Below, piece after piece: positions 20,874 to 30,328 of a stretch of DNA of 64,000 nt. Made by a program: the position numbers and the translations under genes. Location of the stretch: contig DASPTQ010000106.1 of the NCBI GenBank assembly GCA_035623335.1, positions 1 through 64,000 on the forward strand. Reading direction: 5' to 3'. How positions within the stretch are numbered: the first letter of the stretch is position 1; each line of letters opens with the position of its first letter. The notes under the pieces are model-generated. The model was not told the DNA's origin. It searched no databases and saw nothing but the letters and a program-made list of their open reading frames with translations. The stretch comes from JAFAGX01 sp035623335 (GTDB lineage Bacteria; Acidobacteriota; Terriglobia; Terriglobales; Acidobacteriaceae).

Positions 20874-21512
20874 ATGCCCGGTGCCAGCCGCCCGCGCATC
20901 TTAATCGCCGATGACCACGCACTCATTGCCGAAGCGTTCAACAAACTCCTGGCCACTGCGTTTAACGTGGTTGCGACGGTTTACGACGGACGCAGTCTGA
21001 TCGAAACAGCGCAAAGATTGCAGCCCGATGTCATTCTCGCGGATATCGGCATGCCTCTTCTCAACGGCCTTGAGGCGGCCCAACGAATCAAGCGCACGCT
21101 GCCCCACGTAAAGATTATCTATGTGACGATCAATCACGATCCGGATGTGGTGGCTGAGGCGTTTCGCCGGGGTGCGTCCGGCTATCTGCCCAAAACCGCC
21201 GCGGTCGCAGAACTGGTCGCGGCTATCTATCAGGCCCTAAACGGCGACTGCTATTTATCGCCGCAGCTGCAATCCGCTGCCTCAAGCTCTCGAACCCAAC
21301 AAGCTTTGCCCGAACCGCTGCTTACGGAAAGGCAGGTCGATGTTCTACAGTTGCTGGCCGAAGGCAGGTCGATGAAGGAAGCGGCAGCGGTGCTCAATCT
21401 GACGACCCGCACCGTCGCCTATCACAAGTACCGAATTATGGGAAATCTGCACCTGCGGAACGACGCTGAAGTGGTCCAATATGCAATGCGGCACCACGTC
21501 GTCTTCGGCTGA
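20874..21512 (+). CDS. NarL-type response regulator (copy B2)
   Basis: A 212-residue paralogue of the product of 6062-6706 with IADDH, phosphoacceptor Asp in LADIGMP, VTINHD, LPKTAAV and a LuxR-type helix-turn-helix (LTERQVDVLQLLAEGRS, TTRTVAYHKYRIMGNL). The inter-domain linker is the main difference from B1. A GGGGGTG sequence precedes the ATG. The A2/B2 intergenic region is 403 bases and carries both promoters. Confidence 0.9.
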   Translation: MPGASRPRILIADDHALIAEAFNKLLATAFNVVATVYDGRSLIETAQRLQPDVILADIGMPLLNGLEAAQRIKRTLPHVKIIYVTINHDPDVVAEAFRRGASGYLPKTAAVAELVAAIYQALNGDCYLSPQLQSAASSSRTQQALPEPLLTERQVDVLQLLAEGRSMKEAAAVLNLTTRTVAYHKYRIMGNLHLRNDAEVVQYAMRHHVVFG

Positions 21513-22142
21513 TTAGTTCGGAGTTCATGATCCCCATTCCAAAACGACTCACTCCCCAACTTAGGTCCCTTCGCTCGCGCTAGAAACACACTAAGCCGCT
21601 GGGATCAGCCAGGGCTGGAATCTCATCACCCGGATCATCACGCCGGTAGTAGGGGGCCCCAGCCATCGCCCCGCCTTGAGCGGTTGAGAGCGAACACGGC
21701 CCTCGGCGAGCTTCAACCGGCGTAGGCGTAAGGCAGGGCCAGGGAAAGGGGCGAGCCGGCGGGTTCGGGCTGCTTAGCTGGGATCCGCTGCCCGCCATTT
21801 CTTCGCTCGCCGTGTGTCAACGCTGTCGTGGCGCAATTTGCGACCACTGGTGCCGGGTGCTGCGCCGTCGAACTCTGTTGACCCGCGGGCAACAGACCCC
21901 AGCCTCCCCGGCACCAGCGCGCAGTCCAATGACGGTCGCCACGGCATTGGAACTTTTTCTCGCCGACACGAGAAGGTAGAACACGTCGTCGGAACCTGGA
22001 ACTGTCAGTGTTGCCAGTACGGGGAAACTTGCATCGATCTCGGTATCGCATGCCTACCACACACCGAAACTGGGGCAGCCAAGGCTCTGCCCCGAGGCCG
22101 CAGAACAACTTGGCAGCGCAGAGCTTAGCACAGGTTCACTCG
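21513..22142. other. Gene-free stretch with a stand-alone dyad
   Basis: About 630 bases between response regulator B2 and the end of the kinase gene. No convincing protein gene on either strand. It contains the dyad at 22002. Confidence 0.4.
21973..22017 (-). promoter_or_regulatory. Orphan dyad element
   Basis: CTGTCA-GTGT-TGCCAG on the top strand (22002-22017). Read leftwards it is CTGGCA-ACAC-TGACAG followed by TTC, as at the A1 and A2 promoters, and after 23 bases TACCTT (21978-21973), a weak -10. It points into a region without a gene, so it might start a non-coding transcript or bind without promoter function. Confidence 0.35.
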
Positions 22143-25100
22143 TCAACTAGCCGCTAGTTCGGCGCTGCTTTCGGGCTGGAAAGGCACGCGGACCTGGATG
22201 GTGGTTCCACCCATGGCTTTCGATTCGATGCTGATCGTGCCGTTCACCAGCCGAACTCGTTCCCTCATGCTGATGAGCCCCAGCCCGCGATTGCCGCCTT
22301 GGGCTTCGGCATCGAACCCGACGCCTGAATCCGACACCGTCAGAGAGATTTCACCCGGGCTCGCTCGAATTTGTACCTTGAAGTACAGCCCCTGGCTGTG
22401 CTTGGCGGCGTTATGCAGTGCCTCTTGCAAGACTCGAAACAGGCACAAGGAGATTTCCCGTGATACACCCGGGGGAACGGCCTCCGCATCGAACTCAATC
22501 TTGAGTTTCTGCCGTTCGGCGAAGTCCTTGGAAAAGGCCTTCATCGCCGCAACGATACCCAAGTATTCAAGCTTCGATGAGTGCAGTTCGTGCGAGATCA
22601 CCTGCACATCCCTCGAGATCTCACTGACCCGCAGCGCCAGCCGACTCATCCGGGAAGCGATTTCTTCCTGGGGCAGCGCCAGGTCCATCTTGAGTTGTTC
22701 CATCTCCACGATCAATAAAGCCAGGCGTTGGTTGATGTCATCATGGAGCTCTCGGGCGATCCGGATTCGCTCGTGCTCCTGGGCCTCGATGAGCCTCCGG
22801 TTGACACTGGAGAGCGCCTCTTCCGCCTGCTTGCGCTCGGTCAGGTCCAGCACCTCGCCCACGAAATACTGCGGTTTCCCGGCGCGATCGCGGATCCAAC
22901 AGCCACTGCTTTCGGCGTAGACGACGCGTCCGCTTTTGTGCAGGAAGCGCTTCTCGAACCGCTTGAAGGTTCGTCCCAGAGTGATGGCCTCATTCAGCTT
23001 GCGAGAAAAGGCCGGCCAATCTTCGGGGACGGTAACGGCTTCGACTGACTGGTGCAAGAGTTCCTCTTCGGTGTAGCCAAGGTAGTCGCAAAATGTCCCG
23101 TTGGCAGAAAGAAATCTTCCGTCCGGTGCAACGATGATCATGCCGACCCCGGCATCCCGGAAAACGCTGCGGAACCTTTCTTCACTCTGCCGCAGAGTGT
23201 CTTCGGCCTGCTTGCGCTCGGTGATGTCGACTGCCATGCCGATTAGCTTCCTCAGCTGGCCTCGGGCATCAAAGAATCCGCGCCCTGTTCTCTCCAGCCA
23301 CACCACGCCACCATCCGGACGAAGGACGCGGATTTCGGTTCGGTACACGGGGTGTTCCGGGGTCAGGTCCGCCACGGCGGTTGTCAGCCGCGTTCGATCG
23401 TCCGGGTGAAGGCTGGCCAGCACTTCTCGATTGGTCGTGCAGGTGAGGTTTCCGGTCAGACCGAGGATAGCGGCACACTCCTGGGATCGGATGACGACAT
23501 CGGTCGTAAGGTCCCACTCGTAGGCAAACATTCTGCCGGCTTCGGCGGCAAGCCGGAACCGCTCTTCACTCTCGCGAAGCGCCTCCTGTGCACGCTTGCG
23601 TTCCGTGATGTCCACCGAGATACCCAGCACGCGCTGCGGACTACCATCGGCGGCATAGAAGTAACTCCCGCGCGATCGCAACCAATGTACGGTTCCATCC
23701 CGCCAGACCACGCGAAACTCGTGGTTGAACTCGGTGTGGTTCTGCCTGGCGCTATTCAGGGCATCCCGCAATCGAACACGATCCTCCGCATGCACATGGT
23801 CCCAGAAAGCGTGCGCCGATGCCGAGGGTTCGTCGAGGGGTACTCCCAAAAGTTCGTGCGCCTTCCCAAACCAAAGATTTCTTTCGTTCTTGATGTCCCA
23901 TTCCCAGCCGCCAATGTGCCCGGAGTCCATGGCGAGGTGCCAGCGCTCATTGGCCTGCGCGAGCCTGTCTTCCGCCTGCTTGCGGTCGGTCACATCGACG
24001 CAGGATCCGATGTAACCTGCGAAGGAACCATCGAGATGAAACCTTGGAACCCCATTGTCTAAGACCCAGCGGTACTCGCCATCGTGACGGCGCAGCCGGT
24101 ACTCCATGCAGAATGCTTCGCGCCGATCAAACGACTGGGTGTAGGTATCCAGGCAAGCTTCGAAGTCCTCGCGGTGTACGCCTTCTGCCCAACCGTTACC
24201 CAGTTCTCGCTCGATCGGGCGGCCGGTAAAGTCAAGCCAGGGTTGATTGAAGTCCGTGCAAAGCTTGTCGGGGCCCGCCATCCAGATCATCACCGGAGCG
24301 CTGTTGGCCACCAGCCGGAAGCGTTTCTCGCTCTCGCGAAGTGCGCGTTCGGCCTGTTGGTCCTCTTCGGCAAGGGCGGCGAGAAACATGAAAGGCGTGC
24401 CGGCGAATAACAAGAAGAATTGCAGCGACACAACGTCGTCAAGGGGCGCGTGTTCGGTGAAGGGACCGTGGCCTTTAACCACACCCGCAATGGCAAGAAA
24501 GGCAACGGCTGTAGCTGCACAGCTGGTACCCACGGTTCCGAAGCGCAAAGCGGACCACAGCAGAAACGGTACCAGCAGGTAGAGAAGTTCTGGCCGGCCA
24601 CGGCCGGAAGATACGAACGTGATGTACCCAAATACAAGCAAGCCCGCCATCATCGCGGCCGCTTCGAGAAGGTAGGCCCGGGACTGCCGGCGCCAGGCTA
24701 ACGCCGCGTGAACCACTCCCAGGATCGCGGGTGTCAGCGTGAGGAGCGCCAATGCCTCGGTCAGGAAGTAGATCCTCCACATGACCCAAGAGCTGCCTCC
24801 CAGGGCGACGATACCCGCGCAGGCCGCAGAAATAGGGGCCAGGATTACGGCGAAAAACACATACCTGGCCAGGGATCGAACACTGTCCAGGCGAGGCACG
24901 GGCCCGATGCGGAGGTTCAGCCCTAGGGTGGCCACGAGAACTTCCACGGTGTCGCCGAGATTGAGTATGCCCGAGGAGCGAAGCGTGAGACCCGCAGGCA
25001 AATCGTACAGCAGAAACCCAGCAAGGCCGGCTGCGATGAGAACCGGCCAGCTCTTCTTCGGCGTCAACGACAACACCGCCACCAACAGAGCGCAGCCCGG

Positions 25101-25259
25101 CCATAGGGGCCAAACCATTTGCGGACGCAGCATGAGCGCCCCCCCCAGCCTGGCCGCGAGGTAACACAAAAGGCTAACGATCAAGGCAGCGATACCGGTA
25201 GAAAAGGCAGAATCCAGCTTGATTAAAGGCGGGGACGCGCTGGTGCGGCGGCCGGTCAT
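22143..25259 (-). CDS. MASE1/multi-PAS sensor histidine kinase, HisKA_3 class
   Basis: About 1038 residues. An N-terminal MASE1-type membrane sensor with about eight helices comes first. Four PAS/PAC units follow, each ending in DxTERKQAE- or DVTDRKQAE-like PAC sequence. The kinase core is of the NarX type: HisKA_3 box EHERIRIARELHDDINQRL, N box HNAAKHSQG, then DSGVGFD and NRGLGLISMRERV. HisKA_3 kinases pair with NarL-type regulators, and this is the only such kinase in the island, so it is the best local candidate partner for A1, A2, B1 and B2. The ATG at 25259 is chosen since TATGTTATAAG, a possible -10 region, lies just upstream; a GTG at 25397 would add 46 residues. Confidence 0.82.
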   Translation of the reverse strand: MTGRRTSASPPLIKLDSAFSTGIAALIVSLLCYLAARLGGALMLRPQMVWPLWPGCALLVAVLSLTPKKSWPVLIAAGLAGFLLYDLPAGLTLRSSGILNLGDTVEVLVATLGLNLRIGPVPRLDSVRSLARYVFFAVILAPISAACAGIVALGGSSWVMWRIYFLTEALALLTLTPAILGVVHAALAWRRQSRAYLLEAAAMMAGLLVFGYITFVSSGRGRPELLYLLVPFLLWSALRFGTVGTSCAATAVAFLAIAGVVKGHGPFTEHAPLDDVVSLQFFLLFAGTPFMFLAALAEEDQQAERALRESEKRFRLVANSAPVMIWMAGPDKLCTDFNQPWLDFTGRPIERELGNGWAEGVHREDFEACLDTYTQSFDRREAFCMEYRLRRHDGEYRWVLDNGVPRFHLDGSFAGYIGSCVDVTDRKQAEDRLAQANERWHLAMDSGHIGGWEWDIKNERNLWFGKAHELLGVPLDEPSASAHAFWDHVHAEDRVRLRDALNSARQNHTEFNHEFRVVWRDGTVHWLRSRGSYFYAADGSPQRVLGISVDITERKRAQEALRESEERFRLAAEAGRMFAYEWDLTTDVVIRSQECAAILGLTGNLTCTTNREVLASLHPDDRTRLTTAVADLTPEHPVYRTEIRVLRPDGGVVWLERTGRGFFDARGQLRKLIGMAVDITERKQAEDTLRQSEERFRSVFRDAGVGMIIVAPDGRFLSANGTFCDYLGYTEEELLHQSVEAVTVPEDWPAFSRKLNEAITLGRTFKRFEKRFLHKSGRVVYAESSGCWIRDRAGKPQYFVGEVLDLTERKQAEEALSSVNRRLIEAQEHERIRIARELHDDINQRLALLIVEMEQLKMDLALPQEEIASRMSRLALRVSEISRDVQVISHELHSSKLEYLGIVAAMKAFSKDFAERQKLKIEFDAEAVPPGVSREISLCLFRVLQEALHNAAKHSQGLYFKVQIRASPGEISLTVSDSGVGFDAEAQGGNRGLGLISMRERVRLVNGTISIESKAMGGTTIQVRVPFQPESSAELAAS

Positions 25260-25472
25260 GCGGGAGAGACCAAAAACAGGAAACCAGGCACTTATAACAT
25301 AGGCTGATCCATCGCGGCTAACCGAATGCTCCCTGATGTCCTGGGGAAAAATTCTCGGATGCCTCCCGAGGCGAGGGGACAGAAATGGAACTTTCACCGC
25401 CCACGATCGACCAGGTCAACGGCTAGTCGAATCCGGCCGGCAGGGCTTGGAGGCGAGCAGGTGTGGACGACT

Positions 25473-27725
25473 CTAAAAGATGTGCCCGAATTGGAAAAAC
25501 CACTTCCTGTGACCGGTATCTCCGTAGCTGGCGCCCATGAAGAGTGGCCCGGCGACGGTCTGGGCGATAACGCCGACGGCTACGTCGTTCGGGAATTTGC
25601 TTTCGTTGGGAAAGTTATACATTTTGGCGAATTCGTAAGCTCCGGTCGCGTACACGGATTTGCCAACGAAAGGCGGCAGGGTCAGCAGATTGTGCAGGTA
25701 GCCCAGTTGAATGTCGTAATACTGATTGCCGAAGAGTTCGTTGGTTCCATAGGCGCTCAGCCGTCCCGGTCCCCCTAGGAAGAACTGGGGCACACCGATG
25801 TTGGTGTAGCCGAAGCTGGAGCCACCTTCACCACCGGCATAGACCGACCCCTTCTCGCTCACCGGGTGATAATAGTCTGCCCTGGCCTGAATCAAGGGGA
25901 ACGAGGTGGTCGCCCCCGGATTGGCGTCATACCAGCGGAAGGCACCTTCTACGATGGAGCCGCTGCGCGGGACCACAGGATCGTCGCGGTGATCACTCAA
26001 GAAGTGCAGCCGCGTATCACCGAAACGCCCCGAGTAGGAGGAGAAGGCGGGCGTTCCTAGACGTAGATAGGCGCTGCGATAACCAACCTCGTAACCCAAG
26101 CGCAGCTCACTGAAGCGATTGACGGCGTAGCCGAAGTCTCCTCCGAGGTCGGCCTGCTCGAGACGGTACTCGGCCACAGGATTACTCTTCGAGTAAATCT
26201 TGAAGGCCGTATCGGTCGCGTCGAGGCGCGGCGCCACAAACCATTTCGTGGTGGGGTTCAGCGGTTTGTACAGTTCGGTTTGCGCGCCATAGGTGTTGCC
26301 AAACTCGAAGGTTGTCCGCCACTCGGAGCGGAAGCCGGCGATGTCCATAAAAGTGAGTCGGGAGAACAAGGTGAAGGTGACGTCATTGTTCTCTGCGCCG
26401 TCCACATCGAAGCCCAGTCGGAGGGTGGGCGGGGCGTAGTTCGTCTCATGCAAGGTGATGATCAGACCGTTTTGAGCGTCACGATGGGTCAACCGGTAAT
26501 CGGCGGAATCGTATTTGCCCAAGCCGGTCAGGCGTGTCACGAGGTGGTCGAGCACCGTCGGATCGATGGGCTTTCCGACCACCGGGTGCAAGAAGGCTTC
26601 GAGATGCCGGGCCGACTGCGGATCGGTGCCCTCCACTTGCACGAACTGGGGAACGGGCACGGCACTCCTCTTGCGCGCTTGCTGGTTTCCGAGATAATCC
26701 TGCCAGGCAGCGCTCTCGAGCGCATAGACGGAGAGAACATTTCGCTTTTGCTCGGCAGCTTTCTGTCCCAGCCCAATGAACTCCTCTGCCTTGCCATAAT
26801 CGAGCGAGCTGTAGGCGTGCAAATCGACCTTCACTACCAGGTCGGCATTGGCCAGTCCCCGAAGTTCGTTTTCCCGCACCGCGACGTCAATCGAGTCTCC
26901 TAGCACGCTGAAAAGAGATTGCAGTTCTTGCGGATTCGGTGGGGCCACCTCGAGATGTACCCCGATCACAATGTCGGCCCCCATGCTGCGGACGACTTCG
27001 GTAGGCAGATTGGCCACTAATCCACCGTCGACGTAGACCTTGCCGTCGTCGCGAACCGGAGAAAACAGGCCGGGGATCGACATCGTCGCACGCAGGGCCT
27101 GCTGCAAGGAGCCGCTAGAAAAAACTGCTGCTTTGCCCGATACCACCTCGGTCGCGACGCAGCGGAACGGAATCGGCAGATCATCAAAGGATTCGAGCTG
27201 GGAATAAGGTAGGGTTTCGCGGTCGATGAGCAGGCTGATGTCGCGTCCGGCATTCAGCCCGGAGGGAGCGGAAAGGCCGTGCTTGAGGCCGAGGCTGATC
27301 GAGTTCTGGAAATCGCGGGCGTCTTCTTTGCGGCGGTAGGAAAGATCGCGATACGAGGTCTGGCCGGCGATAATGACATCCCAGTTCTGTTCCTTCGCCA
27401 GTTGCTCCAGTTCCTCGGGAGTTTTTCCCGTGGCGTACAATCCTGCCACCAGCCCGCCCATGCTTGTCCCGGCGATGTAATCGATGGGGATGTGGTTGTC
27501 GCGAAACCATCGCAGCACGCCGATGTGCGCGACCCCCAAGGCACCCCCACCTTCGAGGGCGACTCCGATTTTCAACCGGGGACGAGCGGAACTGTCTTCC
27601 CGGCGAACGCCTGGGGTGTTTGCCTGCTGGGCGAGCACCGTCGGTGGATATTGTCCGCGACTGGGCGAGGCTACCATCAAGGAAAAAGCGAGCAAGAAGG
27701 TTGTTTGGGATACGAGACGAAACAT
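25473..27725 (-). CDS. Patatin-like phospholipase with POTRA and outer-membrane barrel (type Vd-like)
   Basis: The 750-residue protein has a signal peptide, then a patatin domain (about 50-320) with oxyanion loop EGGGALG, nucleophile Ser88 in GTSMG and catalytic Asp233 in DGGLVAN. A POTRA-like unit follows (about 345-410, VQVEGTDPQSARHLEAFLHP), then an Omp85-type beta-barrel ending in Phe (FFQFGHIF), the usual C-terminal signal for barrel insertion. This is the layout of PlpD-type Vd autotransporters, in which the lipase passes to or stays at the cell surface. The start has GGAGG six bases upstream. A role in lipid attack or membrane turnover is family knowledge, not shown here. Confidence 0.85.
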   Translation of the reverse strand: MFRLVSQTTFLLAFSLMVASPSRGQYPPTVLAQQANTPGVRREDSSARPRLKIGVALEGGGALGVAHIGVLRWFRDNHIPIDYIAGTSMGGLVAGLYATGKTPEELEQLAKEQNWDVIIAGQTSYRDLSYRRKEDARDFQNSISLGLKHGLSAPSGLNAGRDISLLIDRETLPYSQLESFDDLPIPFRCVATEVVSGKAAVFSSGSLQQALRATMSIPGLFSPVRDDGKVYVDGGLVANLPTEVVRSMGADIVIGVHLEVAPPNPQELQSLFSVLGDSIDVAVRENELRGLANADLVVKVDLHAYSSLDYGKAEEFIGLGQKAAEQKRNVLSVYALESAAWQDYLGNQQARKRSAVPVPQFVQVEGTDPQSARHLEAFLHPVVGKPIDPTVLDHLVTRLTGLGKYDSADYRLTHRDAQNGLIITLHETNYAPPTLRLGFDVDGAENNDVTFTLFSRLTFMDIAGFRSEWRTTFEFGNTYGAQTELYKPLNPTTKWFVAPRLDATDTAFKIYSKSNPVAEYRLEQADLGGDFGYAVNRFSELRLGYEVGYRSAYLRLGTPAFSSYSGRFGDTRLHFLSDHRDDPVVPRSGSIVEGAFRWYDANPGATTSFPLIQARADYYHPVSEKGSVYAGGEGGSSFGYTNIGVPQFFLGGPGRLSAYGTNELFGNQYYDIQLGYLHNLLTLPPFVGKSVYATGAYEFAKMYNFPNESKFPNDVAVGVIAQTVAGPLFMGASYGDTGHRKWFFQFGHIF

Positions 27726-28269
27726 CGTGCACCTCCAGGTGTACCGAGGGACGGAGCGTTGGCTCCCAAGCAGCGGAAAGTCATGCCGACCGGGATTGAC
27801 CTATCGCGAACCCGGTGTGCTGTGGTCCGCACAACCTGAATCCGGCCGTGTCCAATTGCCGAAAGATTTCGTGGTCCTTGGCAGTGGGTCAGTGTACTTC
27901 ACCGAAGGTTTTTCGATCGCCTCGAATGGGCTTCCGATTCTAGGTGACCCACCCATCGACGGAGGTAGTATCAGGGTTCTAAGTAAAGGCAGACGTCATG
28001 GGTGCCGAAGACGAGGCACCCGTTTGGGGCCTTGAAGTTGCGAACATGCGCATCCCCGCGGATCTGAGCCAGGGCACCGCCGCTCGGGTAGATCGCGAGA
28101 TCCGCCTTCCTAGAGGGAGAGCTACCGCAGTACAAACCAAAAGATGAGAGCTAGCCATCGGTTGAGGCACCACGCCCTGGGGTCGATGCGAGCGCCCTAT
28201 CCATGGTGGTCATGGGTACGACCCTGTCTGCCATCGCAACCGTGGGCGTGGTTCCTCAAGAAATCAGCG
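27726..28269. other. Intergenic stretch without a recognisable gene
   Basis: About 540 bases upstream of the patatin gene and downstream of the GlsB-like gene. No convincing coding frame or dyad element was seen. Confidence 0.4.
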
Positions 28270-28515
28270 CTAAGCCCTTTTTAACAAGCGGGTGATCCAC
28301 ACCAGAATTACTGCGCCTACAAATGCGACCAGGGTGGATCCGATCATTCCGCCACCCTGCCAAATTCCCAAAAGCCCAAAAATCCAGCCTCCCAGAAGAC
28401 CACCGAGGATTCCCAGAATGATGTCGGCTATGATCCCGTAGCCTCCACCCTTCATCACCTTCCCGGCCAGCCATCCGGCAATGAGTCCTACCACGATCCA
28501 AGCTAGAAATCCCAT
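28270..28515 (-). CDS. GlsB/YeaQ/YmgE-family small membrane protein
   Basis: The 81-residue protein has three hydrophobic segments rich in glycine: FLAWIVVGLIAGWLAGKVM, IIADIILGILGGLLGGWIF and MIGSTLVAFVGAVILVWI, typical of the transglycosylase-associated (GlsB/YeaQ) family. In other bacteria these genes are induced by general stress. The start has AAGGAGGAG upstream. A partial dyad lies 135 bases before it. Confidence 0.85.
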   Translation of the reverse strand: MGFLAWIVVGLIAGWLAGKVMKGGGYGIIADIILGILGGLLGGWIFGLLGIWQGGGMIGSTLVAFVGAVILVWITRLLKRA

Positions 28516-28649
28516 CGTCTCCTCCTTGACTGCGATTTTGAGTCAGAGTCCCAGATCGTACGCGACAAAAGATCTTGTCTCTGCCGCCCCCACAATTCGA
28601 CGCGGGTTTGCGTGATCTGCAGGGTGGCGGATGTCCCTCGCAAAGTCAC

Positions 28650-28665
28650 CTAGCAATTTTGACAG
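28650..28665 (-). promoter_or_regulatory. Partial dyad upstream of the GlsB-like gene
   Basis: Read leftwards, CTGTCA-AAAT-TGCTAG: a perfect left half and a degraded right half. I see no -10 at the usual distance in either direction, so this is the weakest member with a full half-site. Confidence 0.25.
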
Positions 28666-28835
28666 TCGGACCGCAGCCTGGATCTCGAGCAGAGCCTCAG
28701 GATGACGGCATCTGCACTACCACGCCACCAGGAACATCTTGGTACCGGCTCGTGCCGTGGGCTGAATGTTCGCCCGGCCTCGCGTCACGCCCAGGAGGGA
28801 ATGCTCACACCTGAGGGGCCGTCCTACCATGTTTC

Positions 28836-29360
28836 CTAGGGCTCGACCAGAGGAATTTGAGATGCCAGTTGCAGGTCGATCAGCATGACCAGTCTGCGAT
28901 CGAGTTGAAAGAACATGGCCGTCTTTTTGCCAGAAATCACCTTGCGAAACAAAGGGATATATTTCATCCTCAATTGGGCAACCGACCCATCGACCTCGAG
29001 CGCTTGCCGGGTGAGAGTCACGGCTTGATCATCGGTCAGCGTGTCATAGTTCTGAGCATATTGTTTGATCACCGCGTACTTCTGATCGTTGATTTTGACC
29101 AGTTCGGCGGTGTACTGATCGTAAACCGGCCAGAACTGCTCAGCTTCCTTATCGGTCAGTTTCATATTGGCGGCGATCATCTGCTTCTTCTGAGAGCGGA
29201 TGTCTTTACGAAGCAGATCGATGTCCTGGTCCGTCGCACTCTGAGCTTGCTGGCTCGAGGTTTGCGTCTGCGATGAACTTGTCTGAGGCGACGCCAGGTT
29301 GCTGGCGAGCAGTCCTATCGACAATGACAAAACGACTGCGAGTGGGCGTGGCGTGATCAT
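28836..29360 (-). CDS. Secreted Spy-like hypothetical protein
   Basis: The 174-residue product has a signal peptide (VLSLSIGLLASNLASP), a Ser/Gln/Thr-rich linker and then a helical domain (about 45-165) with KMKLTDKEAEQFWPVYDQY-type sequence, like periplasmic helical proteins of the Spy/LTXXQ style that are common in Acidobacteriota. Its exact family is not certain. The start has AGGAGG five bases upstream and lies about 65 bases beyond a good dyad promoter. If Spy-like, it would act as a periplasmic chaperone under envelope stress, which is inference. Confidence 0.6.
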   Translation of the reverse strand: MITPRPLAVVLSLSIGLLASNLASPQTSSSQTQTSSQQAQSATDQDIDLLRKDIRSQKKQMIAANMKLTDKEAEQFWPVYDQYTAELVKINDQKYAVIKQYAQNYDTLTDDQAVTLTRQALEVDGSVAQLRMKYIPLFRKVISGKKTAMFFQLDRRLVMLIDLQLASQIPLVEP

Positions 29361-29425
29361 CTATTCCTCCTGAATAGTAAAAAGAATGCCGGCTTTTGAT
29401 CTCCGAATTCTCGACTGAATTCGCT

Positions 29426-29471
29426 AATCTAGTGCGGATGAGCGAGTACAGTACACTGTCATCACTGACAG
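29426..29471 (-). promoter_or_regulatory. Dyad promoter of the Spy-like gene
   Basis: Read leftwards: CTGTCA-GTGA-TGACAG (29471-29456), perfect half-sites, then 24 bases, then TAGATT (29431-29426). It is the right-most member of the family found in the window. Confidence 0.62.
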
Positions 29472-29545
29472 GTCAACAGATGGTCGCTTGGGATGCCGGC
29501 GTTGAGCCGGGTCTTCACAACGGTGAAAGGTTGAGGATGCGGGCG

Positions 29546-29881
29546 TCAGAGCAAACTGGAGCCTTCACAGCTCTTGGCAATCAGGGCGCGGATATCTTCC
29601 GACAAGTGCTCGAACTCCAGCCCGTACCGGAAGCCTTCGGCATTACGGACGACGGCGCTGATTCTGACCTCCTTGGCTGAACCGGGAAACGTCAACTCCA
29701 GAAGAACAGCGGCTCCCACTGGGAGCTCGCATGGAATGTAGGCACCCATGCCGCCCTGGCTAAGACTGCTGCTGCGACCGAATACAGGGGTCGGCTTGGC
29801 CTTCTCTAGCACCAAGACCTTCAGGCGTACCTCAATTCTGTATCGGGGCCATCGGCGCACTCCGGATTGGGACACGCTCAT
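29546..29881 (-). CDS. PilZ-domain protein
   Basis: The 111-residue protein is a single PilZ domain: the N-terminal arginine motif RRWPRYR and the downstream SLSQGGMGAYIP, close to the D/NxSxxG consensus but with Ser in place of the first Asp/Asn. PilZ domains of this kind bind cyclic di-GMP; the substitution may weaken binding. It is encoded 180 bases upstream of the Spy-like gene on the same strand, with the dyad promoter between them. No strong ribosome-binding site was seen. Confidence 0.75.
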   Translation of the reverse strand: MSVSQSGVRRWPRYRIEVRLKVLVLEKAKPTPVFGRSSSLSQGGMGAYIPCELPVGAAVLLELTFPGSAKEVRISAVVRNAEGFRYGLEFEHLSEDIRALIAKSCEGSSLL

Positions 29882-30030
29882 GTCTTTCGTGGAAAGGGAC
29901 TACATATCGGAACTTGGCCAGGCCACAAGTTTACACTAGATGCCGGTCCAATTCCCGCGAGGGATCGGTTGACCGAGGCGGACCGGACTCAGCCTCCTGT
30001 TGCCGGCGCGATTATATAATGTGGCGCGGC

Positions 30031-30312
30031 ATGGCGCTTTCACCCGGCGTCAATCTCGGACCTTATGAGATCGAGTCCGTTCTCAATGCGTGCGGCAATG
30101 GGCGTGACACCCGCCTCGACCGCACGGTTGCCGTCCAGGTTCTCGCAGCGCAACTTTCCTCGAGCGGCGAAGTAAAAGCCTGCTTCGAACGGGAGGCGCC
30201 TTTCCTCGGGTCGCTGAACTATCCGCACATCTGCCGACTCTACGACAACGACACGTCGAAACTGGCAAGCATTCGCCTTCCAGGCAAAGCTGATCACGAC
30301 GGACCATCCTGA
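30031..30312 (+). pseudogene. N-terminal remnant of a PknB-type Ser/Thr kinase
   Basis: Ninety-three residues match the start of acidobacterial Ser/Thr kinases (MALSPGVNLGPYEIESVL ... DTRLDRTVAVQVLAAQLSS ... FEREA ... LNYPHICRLYD). The glycine-rich loop is shortened, the ATP-binding Lys is replaced by Gln (VAVQVL), and the frame stops before the catalytic loop. The rest of the kinase is missing. The next gene starts 16 bases later, so an insertion or deletion probably joined them. It cannot be an active kinase. Confidence 0.75.
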
Positions 30313-30328
30313 ATTGAGAGGTGACGCA

